A stretch of DNA of 64,000 nt, from contig DATJJE010000036.1 of assembly GCA_035492455.1 (NCBI GenBank), positions 39,617 through 103,616 on the forward strand, in the 5' to 3' direction. The notes under the pieces were generated by a model that worked only from the letters and a program-made list of their open reading frames with translations, was not told the DNA's origin and did not search any database. The translations under genes and the position numbers were made by a program. This DNA is from Gp6-AA40 sp035492455. GTDB lineage: Bacteria > Acidobacteriota > Vicinamibacteria > Vicinamibacterales > UBA2999. Of this stretch, positions 8,688 to 17,388 are shown piece by piece; within the stretch, counting starts at the first letter, position 1; the number at the start of each line of letters is the position of its first letter.

Positions 8688-9713
8688 ATGAAGTCTCCGG
8701 TGCTCACCGAACCATTCCTCAAACCCGTGCTGAAACGCGGCGCGCTGGTGGCGCTTGCCAACTGGCAGGTCACGCTGATTCAGGCGACGGCCGATTCCAT
8801 CTTCAAACTGCTGATTGCGACGCCCGTCATCGGTGGGTTGTTCTTGGTGGGGCTGGTTATTGGGGCGGCGCCGGAGGATCTGCTGGGCCTCGAGTGGCGC
8901 GAGATGGCGGAGACGACAATCACGTCGCTGTTGTCGCACCCGGTCGTGCTCACCGCCTTCCTCGCCTCATTGGGGGTGATGGTCGTGGGCGGGTCGCTGT
9001 TCATCTTCCTAATGAAGGCTGGGGCCGTTTCGGTGCTGGTGCGCGGCGAGCGCGAGGCGGGTCCCATCGAGCAGCCGCCGCTGCATTTCGACAGTCTTAC
9101 CCGGGCGTCGAAGTTCTCGGCAGAGCTGTTCATCGACGCCGCGCGGTCGTTGTTTCCGCGCTACATGCGCCTCGGCTTCACGCTGATGGCGCTGTACCTC
9201 GTCTCGGGCGGACTGTACCTGTTCGCCGCCTACGAGTCCGGCTTTCGCGGCGACCTCGGCGGTCTGCTGACCTTTCTGATGACGGTCGGCTTCGTCTGCT
9301 GGATCACGCTGATCAATCTCGTCTACCTGCTGATGCAGATCGTCCTCGCGGCGGAGGATTGCAGCGTCGCCAAGGCGTGGTCGCGCATGGGGGCCTTCGT
9401 CCGTCAGCAGCGCCGTGGTGTCAGCATCGTCTTCGGCGTGGTGCTGGCTCTCGTCATCGCCGCGACCGGCGTGTCGCTGCTGGCGACCGCCGCGCTTGGC
9501 CTCATCGCGTTCGTGCCGTTCGTGGGCCTCGCCGTGCTGCCATTGCAGCTGCTGGCGTGGATCTTCCGCGGTGTTGTGTTTCAGTTCCTGGGCCTGACGT
9601 CGATTGGCGCGTATCTCCGTTTATATCGGGATTTTCTATCCGCGGAGGGCCGGCTGAAGCCCGCCCCTACGTATGTAGAGGCCGCCTTCAGGCGGCCTTC
9701 CGAATCTGCATGA
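8688..9713 (+). CDS. Polytopic membrane protein of unknown function
   Basis: A 341-aa protein I do not recognise. Hydrophobic segments lie near residues 45-62 (TPVIGGLFLVGLVIGAA), 83-110, 160-180, 190-225 and 245-300, suggesting six to eight membrane helices with a conserved-looking amphipathic N-terminus. It starts 14 bp from the divergent kinase gene and has no clear ribosome-binding site, so it may be translated from a very short leader. Its stop overlaps the next gene's start (ATGA, 9710-9713). The last 20 or so residues (from SAEGRLKPAPTYVEAAF on) are encoded entirely by two palindromic repeats. Confidence 0.7.
   Translation: MKSPVLTEPFLKPVLKRGALVALANWQVTLIQATADSIFKLLIATPVIGGLFLVGLVIGAAPEDLLGLEWREMAETTITSLLSHPVVLTAFLASLGVMVVGGSLFIFLMKAGAVSVLVRGEREAGPIEQPPLHFDSLTRASKFSAELFIDAARSLFPRYMRLGFTLMALYLVSGGLYLFAAYESGFRGDLGGLLTFLMTVGFVCWITLINLVYLLMQIVLAAEDCSVAKAWSRMGAFVRQQRRGVSIVFGVVLALVIAATGVSLLATAALGLIAFVPFVGLAVLPLQLLAWIFRGVVFQFLGLTSIGAYLRLYRDFLSAEGRLKPAPTYVEAAFRRPSESA
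9647..9698. repeat. Tandem pair of palindromic repeats encoding a protein tail
   Basis: First palindrome (9647-9666): GGGCCGGCT, loop GA, AGCCCGCCC, one mismatch in the stem. A linker follows (9667-9678) that is itself near-palindromic, CTAC-GTAT-GTAG. Second palindrome (9679-9698): AGGCCGCCT, loop TC, AGGCGGCCT, perfect. Together they form the 3' end of the membrane-protein gene. Confidence 0.8.
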
Positions 9714-10960
9714 ATTCCTACGACTCTTTTCTGTCCCCACTCGGACGCAACCTTCATGAATCCGTGCTGCGGAAGATGGGGCAGGTTATCGCCTCACGCA
9801 GCGGTGATCTGATCTCGTTTGCCGCCGGTTATCCCGATCCGATGGGATTTCCTTGGAACGAATTCCGGGAGATTGCCAGCGAACTGCTGTCTGGTGAAGA
9901 CGGATCGGTATTGCAGTACGGACCGACCCGCGGCTATCGGCCCCTGCTCGAATCGATCCTCGGCGTGCTCGAGAAGCGCGGCATCAAGGCAGATCTCCGT
10001 GAGGTGATGGCGACGAGCGGATCGCAGCAGGGGCTGGATCTGACAGCGCGCGTGCTGATCGCGCCGGGCGACGTCGTGCTCGTCGAGGTGCCCACGTATA
10101 CCGGCGCTATCGCGGCGTTCCGCAACGCGCAGTGCCGGCTTGTCGGCGTGAGGCAGGACGTCGACGGCATCAACCTCGATGATCTCGACGCGACGCTGAT
10201 GCGCGAGCGAGCCACCGGCGCGCGCGTCAATCTGCTGTATCTGGTCCCGAATTTCCAGAACCCCGCGGGCATCCTTCTCAGCATCGACAAACGCCGGCGC
10301 CTCCTCGAGTGGGCCGAGCGGCGCAACATGCTCATCGTGGAGGACGATCCCTACGGCGAGCTCTACTTCGAGGATGTGGCAAACGCGACGGAGACGCGGC
10401 CCATCAAAGCAGACGACCGCAACGGCCGCGTCATTTACCTGAGCACGTTTTCGAAGACGCTGGCGCCCGGCTTTCGGGTGGCGTGGGTAGCGGCGCCGGC
10501 GGCGATCGTCGAGCGGTTCGACACAGCCAAGCAGTCGATGGACCTGATGTGCGGCATCCTCGATCAGCGGGTCATTCACGAGTCGATCGTGCGCGGCGTG
10601 CTGGAGCGTCAGGCGGCGCCGCTGCGCAACCTGTATCGCAACCGTCGCGACGTGATGGAGACGACGCTGCGCGAGCAGTTCGGCGATCGCATCGGGTGGA
10701 TCCAGCCGAAGGGCGGATTCTTCATCTGGGCGCGCCTGCCGGCAGGTTATGAATGCGAGTCGCTGCTCGCAAAGGCCATGGAGGAAGGGGTGATGTTCGT
10801 CATCGGCAGCGCGTTCTGCGTCGATGGCAGCGGCCACGATCGCGTCCGGCTGTCATTCTCCTGGCCCACGCCGGAGCGCATCCGCGAAGGGGCGAAACGC
10901 CTTGCGGTCGCGATAAGAAGAGACGGTGGAGTGGATCCTACCGCGTCGCTGGCGGAGTAA
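9710..10960 (+). CDS. PLP-dependent aminotransferase, class I/II (LysN/2-aminoadipate type)
   Basis: A 416-aa fold-type I aminotransferase starting at ATG 9710 within the preceding stop. The N-terminus (ISFAAGYPDPMGFPWNEF, QYGPTRGYRPL) is typical of the 2-aminoadipate/MocR-like aminotransferase branch without a DNA-binding domain. Visible PLP contacts are the GSQQGLD loop (104-110), Asn184 in NFQNPAG, Asp213 and Tyr215 in EDDPYGEL, and Schiff-base Lys249 in STFSKTLAPGFR. Substrate is uncertain: aromatic, branched-chain or 2-aminoadipate all occur in this branch. It converges with the PQQ-propeller gene and overlaps it by 23 bp. Confidence 0.88.
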   Translation: MNSYDSFLSPLGRNLHESVLRKMGQVIASRSGDLISFAAGYPDPMGFPWNEFREIASELLSGEDGSVLQYGPTRGYRPLLESILGVLEKRGIKADLREVMATSGSQQGLDLTARVLIAPGDVVLVEVPTYTGAIAAFRNAQCRLVGVRQDVDGINLDDLDATLMRERATGARVNLLYLVPNFQNPAGILLSIDKRRRLLEWAERRNMLIVEDDPYGELYFEDVANATETRPIKADDRNGRVIYLSTFSKTLAPGFRVAWVAAPAAIVERFDTAKQSMDLMCGILDQRVIHESIVRGVLERQAAPLRNLYRNRRDVMETTLREQFGDRIGWIQPKGGFFIWARLPAGYECESLLAKAMEEGVMFVIGSAFCVDGSGHDRVRLSFSWPTPERIREGAKRLAVAIRRDGGVDPTASLAE

Positions 10961-12200
10961 TTCGTTCCCGCTCGAGGCGTCTGCCGGGCAGCTCGGTCGC
11001 AAAGGGGACGATAGCCGGTTCGGGCAGCAGCATGGCGGACGGCTTCAACCCAATCACGCGGCCGTCGCGCGTGATCACGACGACCGCCACCTGATACGGC
11101 TTCAGATCGCCATCGATGAGCGGCGGCCCTTCGAGATCACCACCGGGCGGCGGCTGATACATGCCGACCGGTGCGCCTGTCTTTGCCGCGAACGCGTCGA
11201 TCTCTGACGTCGCCCCCGTAAGGACGACAATCTCTTCGTATTTGACCCCGTCGCCCAACGTCTGCGGCGGCAACAGCGGACGCGTGGGAATCTCCTTGAT
11301 CCAGCGCTGGTTCCCATTGCCGCGATTCACCGAGCGCAGCACGTTATCGAGCGACGCGTAATAGGCGCCGCCTTTCGCATCGGCACTCGTGCCGATGACA
11401 TCGCCGCCTGCCTTCCATCGCCACGCCAGGCGGCCGTTGGCGTTGTCGAGCGCGTAGAGCAGGTTCGTGTTCGTGCCCACAAACACGCGATCGCGAGCAA
11501 CCGACGGCTGATTCAGCTTTCCCTCGAGCTTCTGCTCCCACTCGACGCGACCATCCATCAACCGCAACGCCACGAGGCGGCCGTCGTCGAGCGCGACGAA
11601 CGCACGCATCTCGTCGAGCGCCGGCATGAAACGGGAGACTGCGCCGAGGTCGCGCATCCACACGGTCCGCCCATCAGCCGCGGCAACGACAATGACGAGC
11701 CCGTTGTCGGCGACCGCCAGGAGGGCACCCTCGGCTCCGCTCGGGGCAAGCCCCTCGACCTTGCTGGCGGTCAGCGAAGCAGTGGATGCCAACGGCGCAG
11801 TGAGCTGATGATCGAATGGCACGCGCCAGCGCTCGGCGCCCGTGGCCGCGTCGAGCGCGTGCATCTCGTCGCTCGCGACAACGAATACCGCGTCACCAAT
11901 GACAACGGGCGGCCACTTCGATTCGATCTCGCGCGTCCACACCTTGGAGCCGTCGGCGCGACGCAGCGCAACGATCTGCTCAGACTGCAACGGAACATAG
12001 ACGCGCTCGGTGTCCATCGCGCCCCCAGCCGACGGCGCATCTTCGAGCGTGGCGATCCATTCCTGCGTAGCCGGCAACAGCGGCAATGGAACAGGCTTGA
12101 GTTTTTTGGATTTCGGTTCAGCGCCCCAACACACGCTCGCCATCACAACTGTGGCGAGCAGAAAAAGCGCAAATGTCGTAGGGCGCGCGCGGCGAAACAC
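10938..12200 (-). CDS. Exported PQQ-like beta-propeller protein (BamB-like)
   Basis: About 420 aa. Residues 1-27 (RRARPTTFALFLLATVVMASVCWGA) form a signal peptide. Repeated propeller blades follow with the pattern A-x-D/N-G-x-x-W: RADGSKVWTREI, DAATGAERWRVPF, AADGRTVWMRDL, LMDGRVEWEQKL, NANGRLAWRWKA, GNGNQRWIKE. This resembles BamB, the outer-membrane assembly lipoprotein, but no canonical lipobox is visible. GTG 12200 is chosen because it places the signal peptide at the N-terminus; longer versions would run into divergent guaA. Function is not certain from sequence. Confidence 0.78.
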   Translation of the reverse strand: MFRRARPTTFALFLLATVVMASVCWGAEPKSKKLKPVPLPLLPATQEWIATLEDAPSAGGAMDTERVYVPLQSEQIVALRRADGSKVWTREIESKWPPVVIGDAVFVVASDEMHALDAATGAERWRVPFDHQLTAPLASTASLTASKVEGLAPSGAEGALLAVADNGLVIVVAAADGRTVWMRDLGAVSRFMPALDEMRAFVALDDGRLVALRLMDGRVEWEQKLEGKLNQPSVARDRVFVGTNTNLLYALDNANGRLAWRWKAGGDVIGTSADAKGGAYYASLDNVLRSVNRGNGNQRWIKEIPTRPLLPPQTLGDGVKYEEIVVLTGATSEIDAFAAKTGAPVGMYQPPPGGDLEGPPLIDGDLKPYQVAVVVITRDGRVIGLKPSAMLLPEPAIVPFATELPGRRLERERITPPATR

Positions 12201-12230
12201 TATTCCTTGTGTGTGATAATAGCGCCGTTC

Positions 12231-13778
12231 GTGTCCCACCAAACCATTCTGGTCCTCGATTTTGGCTCGCAGTACACGCAGTTGATCGCCAGACGCTTGC
12301 GTGAGCTGTCGGTCTACTCGGAGATCGTTCCGTTCAACACGCCTGTCGACTCGATCACGGCGAAGCATCCTGTCGGAATCATTCTCTCAGGCGGACCCAA
12401 GAGCGTGTCGGAAGCGGGCGCGCCGAAATGCGCGCCGCAACTATTCGAGCTCGGCACGCCCGTGCTCGGCATCTGCTACGGCATGCAGTTGATGACGGAT
12501 GTGCTGGGTGGCGAAGTCCGCCGGTCGGGCCAGCGCGAGTTCGGTCATGCGAATGTCCGCGTCACCGGCAACGGGACATCACCAAGACTATTCACGCAGG
12601 TGCCGCGTGACCTGCGTGTCTGGGCGAGCCATGGTGACGATGTGAATTCGGTGCCGCCTGGATTCCAGGTGGCGGCCACGAGCGCGACGGCGCCCATTGC
12701 CGCGATGGAGGCGCCCGATCGTCAGCTCTACGCGCTGCTGTTCCATCCGGAAGTGGCGCATACCGAGCACGGTCTCGCCATCCTCCGCAACTTTGCCTAC
12801 AACGTCTGCGGATGCGTGGGCGATTGGACGATCGCCTCGTTCATCGAGGAAGCGACCGCGCGCATCAAGCGGCAGGTAGGGAACGGCAAGGTCGTCTGCG
12901 GATTGTCCGGCGGCGTTGATTCCACCGTCGCCGCGATGCTCATTCATCGTGCCATCGGCGATCGGCTCACCTGCATCTTCGTGGACAACGGGCTGCTGCG
13001 CTACGACGAGGCGAATCAGATCGGCAAGCGCTTCCGCGAGAAGATGCATCTGCCGCTCGAGTTCGTCGATGCGTCGAGCACCTTCCTCGAGCGCCTCGCC
13101 GGCGTCACCGATCCGGAGCAGAAGCGGAAGATCATCGGCGCCACGTTCATCGATGTGTTCGAGCGGTGCGCCAACGAGCTTGGCGACTTCGACTTCCTGG
13201 CGCAGGGCACGCTCTACCCGGATGTGATCGAATCGGCGTCCGTGCACGGGCCAGCCGTGGTGATCAAGAGCCACCACAACGTCGGCGGCTTGCCGGAGCG
13301 GATGCGATTCAAGCTTGTAGAACCACTTCGCGATTTGTTCAAGGATGAAGTGCGGCGCGTGGGGCAGGATCTCGGCCTCGACAAAGAGTTCGTTGTCCGC
13401 CAGCCGTTCCCCGGCCCCGGACTTGCTGTCCGCATCGTCGGCGAAATCACGAAGCCGCGCCTCGATCTGCTGCGGCTCGCGGACAAGATCGTTGCCGAGG
13501 AAATTCGCGGCGCCGGGTGGTACGAGCGGTTGTGGCAAAGCTTCGCGGTGCTGCTGCCGGTGCAGAGCGTCGGCGTCATGGGCGACGCGCGGACCTACGA
13601 GTACACGATCGCGGTCCGCGCCGTGGAGAGTCTCGACGGCATGACTGCTGATTGGGCGCGCCTGCCGCACGATCTGCTGGCGACGATGTCGTCGCGGATC
13701 GTGAATGAAGTCAGAGGAATCAATCGTGTCGTCTACGACATCAGTTCCAAACCACCATCAACGATTGAATGGGAATGA
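12231..13778 (+). CDS. guaA: GMP synthase (glutamine-hydrolysing)
   Basis: Converts XMP to GMP with glutamine and ATP. The 515-aa product has the N-terminal class I glutamine amidotransferase domain (LDFGSQYTQLIARR; nucleophile Cys82 in GICYGMQ; His172 and Glu174 in FHPEVAHTEHG), the ATP-pyrophosphatase P-loop LSGGVDSTV (about 225-233), and a C-terminal dimerisation domain ending SSKPPSTIEWE. GTG 12231 gives the normal N-terminus. Only 30 bp separate it from the divergent propeller gene, and an extended -10-like TGTGATAAT sits at 12212-12220, so guaA mRNA may be leaderless or nearly so. A heptamer array follows the stop codon. Confidence 0.95.
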   Translation: MSHQTILVLDFGSQYTQLIARRLRELSVYSEIVPFNTPVDSITAKHPVGIILSGGPKSVSEAGAPKCAPQLFELGTPVLGICYGMQLMTDVLGGEVRRSGQREFGHANVRVTGNGTSPRLFTQVPRDLRVWASHGDDVNSVPPGFQVAATSATAPIAAMEAPDRQLYALLFHPEVAHTEHGLAILRNFAYNVCGCVGDWTIASFIEEATARIKRQVGNGKVVCGLSGGVDSTVAAMLIHRAIGDRLTCIFVDNGLLRYDEANQIGKRFREKMHLPLEFVDASSTFLERLAGVTDPEQKRKIIGATFIDVFERCANELGDFDFLAQGTLYPDVIESASVHGPAVVIKSHHNVGGLPERMRFKLVEPLRDLFKDEVRRVGQDLGLDKEFVVRQPFPGPGLAVRIVGEITKPRLDLLRLADKIVAEEIRGAGWYERLWQSFAVLLPVQSVGVMGDARTYEYTIAVRAVESLDGMTADWARLPHDLLATMSSRIVNEVRGINRVVYDISSKPPSTIEWE

Positions 13779-13781
13779 TGC

Positions 13782-13809
13782 GTGGTGGGGTTGTGGGTGG
13801 TAGGTAGTG
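13782..13809. repeat. Heptamer repeat array at the guaA-dnaE junction
   Basis: Exactly four tandem 7-bp units, related to GGTGGTG (GTGGTGG first, GGTAGTG last), fill the space between the guaA stop and dnaE. The GTG start codon of dnaE forms the last three bases of the fourth unit. The G-rich units may also serve in place of a Shine-Dalgarno; that is inference. Confidence 0.65.
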
Positions 13810-16800
13810 GCTGCTGAATTCGTTCATCTTCATCTGCATACCGAGTTCTCGCTGCTTGACGGCGCATGCCGCATCGACGAGCTGCTCGACGAAGCGGTGA
13901 AGTTGAAAATGCCGGCGCTTGCCGTGACCGAGCACGGCAACATGTTCTCGTCCGTCGTCTTCCACGACCATGCGCGCGATCGCGGGTTGAAACCGATTCT
14001 TGGCTGCGAGGTTTACGTCGCGCAGGGCAGCCGGTTCGACAAGAGCGGACCGCAGACAGAGACGAACCACCTTGTCCTGCTGGCGGAGACAGACGAGGGT
14101 TACAAGAATCTCATCAAGCTCGTCTCCGCGGGCTACACGGAAGGCTTCTATTATCGGCCGCGCATCGACAAGGAGTTGCTCGCGCAGCATTCACAGGGGC
14201 TGATTGGCCTGAGCAGCTGCCTGAAAGGCGAAATCGCGAGCGCGCTGAAGGTGGAGCAGGCGCGTCCTGCGCTCGAAGCAGCCGGCCGGCTCCGCGACAT
14301 CCTCGGCCGGAACAACTTCTTTCTCGAGATGCAGTACCAGGGCATCGAGGAACAGAAGGTCGTCAACCGCGGACTGCTGCCGCTTGCCAAAGAGCTGAAC
14401 CTGCCGCTGGTCTGCACGAACGACGTGCATTATCTGAAGCAGGGCGATCATCAGCCGCACGACATCCTGCTGTGCATTGGAACCGGCAAGACGGTCAACG
14501 ATGCGCAGCGCATGCGCTACTACGGCGACCAGTTCTTCCTCAAAACGCCCGAGCAGATGGCGACCGTCTTCCAGGACGTGCCGGAGGCGCTGCGGAATAC
14601 GCTGCTCATCGCCGAACGCTGCAACGTCACGATCCCGAAGGGCGTCAATCACCTACCGACGTTCGGCGTCCCCGAAGGCTTCACCATCGATTCGTACTTC
14701 GAACATGTAGTGCGCGATGGCGTCGCGCAGCGTCTGCCACGACTGCGCGAGCTCGCGGCATGCGGTCGTCTTCGCCACACGATCGACGAATACGAACGTC
14801 GTCTCGAATACGAAATCGAGATGATCAAGAAGATGGGGTTCGCGGGCTATCTGCTGATCGTCTGGGACTTCATCCGCTACGCCCGTGAAGAGCACATACC
14901 GGTCGGCCCGGGCCGGGGATCGGCGGCGGGCTCGCTCGTCGCCTGGTGCATGCACATCACGGATGTCGATCCGATTGATTTCGATCTCATCTTCGAGCGC
15001 TTCCTGAATCCGGAACGCATCTCGATGCCCGATATCGACGTGGACTTCTGCGAGCGACGCCGCGGCGAGGTCATCGATTACGTCACCCGCAAGTACGGCC
15101 GCGAGAACGTGGCGCAGATCATCACGTTCGGGACGATGAAAGCCAAGGCGGTTGTGCGCGATGTCGGCCGCGTCCTGGAAATGCCGTACGCGGACGTCGA
15201 CCGCATCGCCAAGCAGATCCCGCCCGCACTCGACATGACGCTCGAGAAAGCCTTGAACGAGAACCCCGTCCTCAAGGACATGTGGACGAAGGATCCGAAG
15301 GTCAAGGAGGTCATCGAGATCGGTAAGCGTCTCGAGGGGATGTCGCGCCACGCCTCGGTCCATGCTGCAGGCGTCGTCATCGCACCGGGTCCGATCACCG
15401 ACTACGCGCCGCTCTACAAAGGCACGCGCGACGAGCTGACGACGCAGTGGAATATGAAGGAGGTCGAGCGTGTCGGCCTGCTGAAGATGGACTTTCTGGG
15501 GCTGAGCACGCTCACGCTCATCGACGACGCGCTCAAGGAAATCAAACGCACCGAAGGCATCGATCTCGACATCGACAACATTCCGCTCGACGACGCAAAG
15601 ACATTCAAGGTGTTCCAAGAAGGCGCGGCCTACGGCATCTTCCAGTTTGAAAGCTCGGGGATGCGCGAACTGCTGCGCAAGGCGAAGCCGACGCGCATCG
15701 ACGATCTGATCGCGTTGAACGCGCTCTACCGTCCGGGGCCGCTGAAGAGCGGCATGGTGGACGACTGGGTCGAGCGCAAGCAGGGGAAGCGCGAAGTCAA
15801 GTACGACCTGAAGGAGCTCGAGCCGATCCTCTCGGAAACCTACGGCGTCATCGCGTATCAGGAACAGGTGATGCGCATTGCGCAGGCGGTTGCCGGCTTC
15901 ACGCTGGGACAGGCCGACGTGCTGCGCAAGGCCATGGGCAAGAAGGATCCCAAGGTCATGGCCAAGCAGCGGGATGCCTTCCTCGACGGCGCGCACAAGA
16001 AGGCGATCAACGAGAAGAAGGCGGCCAAGCTCTTCGAGCAGATCGAGTATTTCGCGGGCTACGGTTTCAACAAATCACATTCGACGACCTATGCAGTCCT
16101 GGCGTATCAAACGGCGTATCTCAAGGCGAACTATCCGTGGCACTTCGCTGCGGCGCTCTTCACGATTGAAGCGCAGAACACCGAGAAGCTCGCGGTATAT
16201 CTCGCCGAGGCACGCGAGCGCGGCATTCCAGTGCTGCCGCCTGATATCAACCAAAGCCAGCTGAACTTCTCTGTCGAGCCCGGCAAAGGGGTGCGCTTCG
16301 GCCTCACCGCGATCAAAGGATTGGGTGAGGGCGCAATCAATTCGATTCTCTCGGCGCGGGCGCAGCTTGCCGGGCGCATCCCGTCGCTCCACGCGCTCTG
16401 CGAGATCCTCGATCTGCGTTTGGCAAACCGGCGCGTGTTCGAAGCGCTCATCAAGTCAGGCGCATGCGATTCGTTGTTGCTGGATCGAATTGATTTGCGA
16501 GCGGGCCGCGCGCGCTTGTTCGCCATCATCGACGCGGCGTGCGAACATGGTGCGCGCAAGCAGCGGGACAACGATCTGGGTCAGCACGATTTGTTCGGCG
16601 GCGATGATCATGCCGGCGGTGCGCCCGGCCACACGCAGCTCCCCGAGGCGCCGGCGTGGACTGAGATCGAGCAGCTCAATTACGAGAAGGACGCCCTCGG
16701 CCTCTACTGGAGCGGCCACCCAATCGATCACTATGCCGACGACCTGCGCGAATACGGCGCGAAGACGACCGCGGATCTCAACATTAAGAGGAAAGACGAA

Positions 16801-17376
16801 GACCCCGCGGTTGAGGAGGTCGCGACAACGAGCGGTCTGAATGGGGCAACAGGTGCGATCGGTGCAAATGGACGCGGCGAAGAGATCTCCATCGGTGGCA
16901 TCGTTTCCGGCCTCCGCCCGTTGAAGACGCGCAAGGGCGATCGGATGTGTGTCTTCATGCTGGAGGATGCGTCCGGCAGCATCGAGATCGTCGTGTTCCC
17001 GGAAGCATTCAAACAGCACGGCCACCTGGCGGACAACGGCAACACGGTGCTGGTAAAAGGGAAGTTCGAGCGCGATGACGAATCGGCGCGTATCCTCGCG
17101 TCGGAAATCGTGCCCATCGGCCTCGTACGCGAGCGTCTCGCCAAATCGGTCGCCATCAGGCTGACGACGCCGCCGGCGGACCGTCACACGTTCGAGCGGC
17201 TGTGGGACGTCTTTGCCCAGCACAAGGGCGACCGCCGCGTCGCCATCGTCCTGCATGAGCGCGAGCGCCACATGAAGATTACGGTTGATGTGAACGGTGT
17301 AAAAGTGCGCCCTTCAGAGGCGCTCGTATCTGAGGTGGAGAAGATCTGCGGCGCCGGATCGGTGACGCTCCGATGA
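13807..17376 (+). CDS. dnaE: DNA polymerase III alpha subunit DnaE (DnaE1 type)
   Basis: Main replicative polymerase, 1189 aa, close to the usual DnaE1 length. It has an N-terminal PHP domain (FVHLHLHTEFSLLDG, VTEHGNMF), the palm with GPGRGSAAGS and the catalytic aspartates in MPDIDVDF (Asp409, Asp411), then fingers, helix-hairpin-helix and a beta-clamp-binding region. A C-terminal OB domain lies near residues 1020-1105 (EISIGGIVSGLRPLKT). The start GTG 13807 lies in the upstream heptamer array. The gene is followed 12 bp later by accA, a common dnaE-accA linkage. Confidence 0.95.
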   Translation: MAAEFVHLHLHTEFSLLDGACRIDELLDEAVKLKMPALAVTEHGNMFSSVVFHDHARDRGLKPILGCEVYVAQGSRFDKSGPQTETNHLVLLAETDEGYKNLIKLVSAGYTEGFYYRPRIDKELLAQHSQGLIGLSSCLKGEIASALKVEQARPALEAAGRLRDILGRNNFFLEMQYQGIEEQKVVNRGLLPLAKELNLPLVCTNDVHYLKQGDHQPHDILLCIGTGKTVNDAQRMRYYGDQFFLKTPEQMATVFQDVPEALRNTLLIAERCNVTIPKGVNHLPTFGVPEGFTIDSYFEHVVRDGVAQRLPRLRELAACGRLRHTIDEYERRLEYEIEMIKKMGFAGYLLIVWDFIRYAREEHIPVGPGRGSAAGSLVAWCMHITDVDPIDFDLIFERFLNPERISMPDIDVDFCERRRGEVIDYVTRKYGRENVAQIITFGTMKAKAVVRDVGRVLEMPYADVDRIAKQIPPALDMTLEKALNENPVLKDMWTKDPKVKEVIEIGKRLEGMSRHASVHAAGVVIAPGPITDYAPLYKGTRDELTTQWNMKEVERVGLLKMDFLGLSTLTLIDDALKEIKRTEGIDLDIDNIPLDDAKTFKVFQEGAAYGIFQFESSGMRELLRKAKPTRIDDLIALNALYRPGPLKSGMVDDWVERKQGKREVKYDLKELEPILSETYGVIAYQEQVMRIAQAVAGFTLGQADVLRKAMGKKDPKVMAKQRDAFLDGAHKKAINEKKAAKLFEQIEYFAGYGFNKSHSTTYAVLAYQTAYLKANYPWHFAAALFTIEAQNTEKLAVYLAEARERGIPVLPPDINQSQLNFSVEPGKGVRFGLTAIKGLGEGAINSILSARAQLAGRIPSLHALCEILDLRLANRRVFEALIKSGACDSLLLDRIDLRAGRARLFAIIDAACEHGARKQRDNDLGQHDLFGGDDHAGGAPGHTQLPEAPAWTEIEQLNYEKDALGLYWSGHPIDHYADDLREYGAKTTADLNIKRKDEDPAVEEVATTSGLNGATGAIGANGRGEEISIGGIVSGLRPLKTRKGDRMCVFMLEDASGSIEIVVFPEAFKQHGHLADNGNTVLVKGKFERDDESARILASEIVPIGLVRERLAKSVAIRLTTPPADRHTFERLWDVFAQHKGDRRVAIVLHERERHMKITVDVNGVKVRPSEALVSEVEKICGAGSVTLR

Positions 17377-17388
17377 CCTACCCTGTCC

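Noticed and set aside
11808..12230. N-terminal extension of guaA
   Set aside because: The added residues are antisense to the PQQ propeller gene, and GuaA homologues begin at the DFGSQYTQ region.
14653..15996. A 447-codon minus-strand open frame inside dnaE
   Set aside because: Its composition mirrors the DnaE coding strand in GC-rich DNA and no family motif is visible. DnaE is intact on the other strand.
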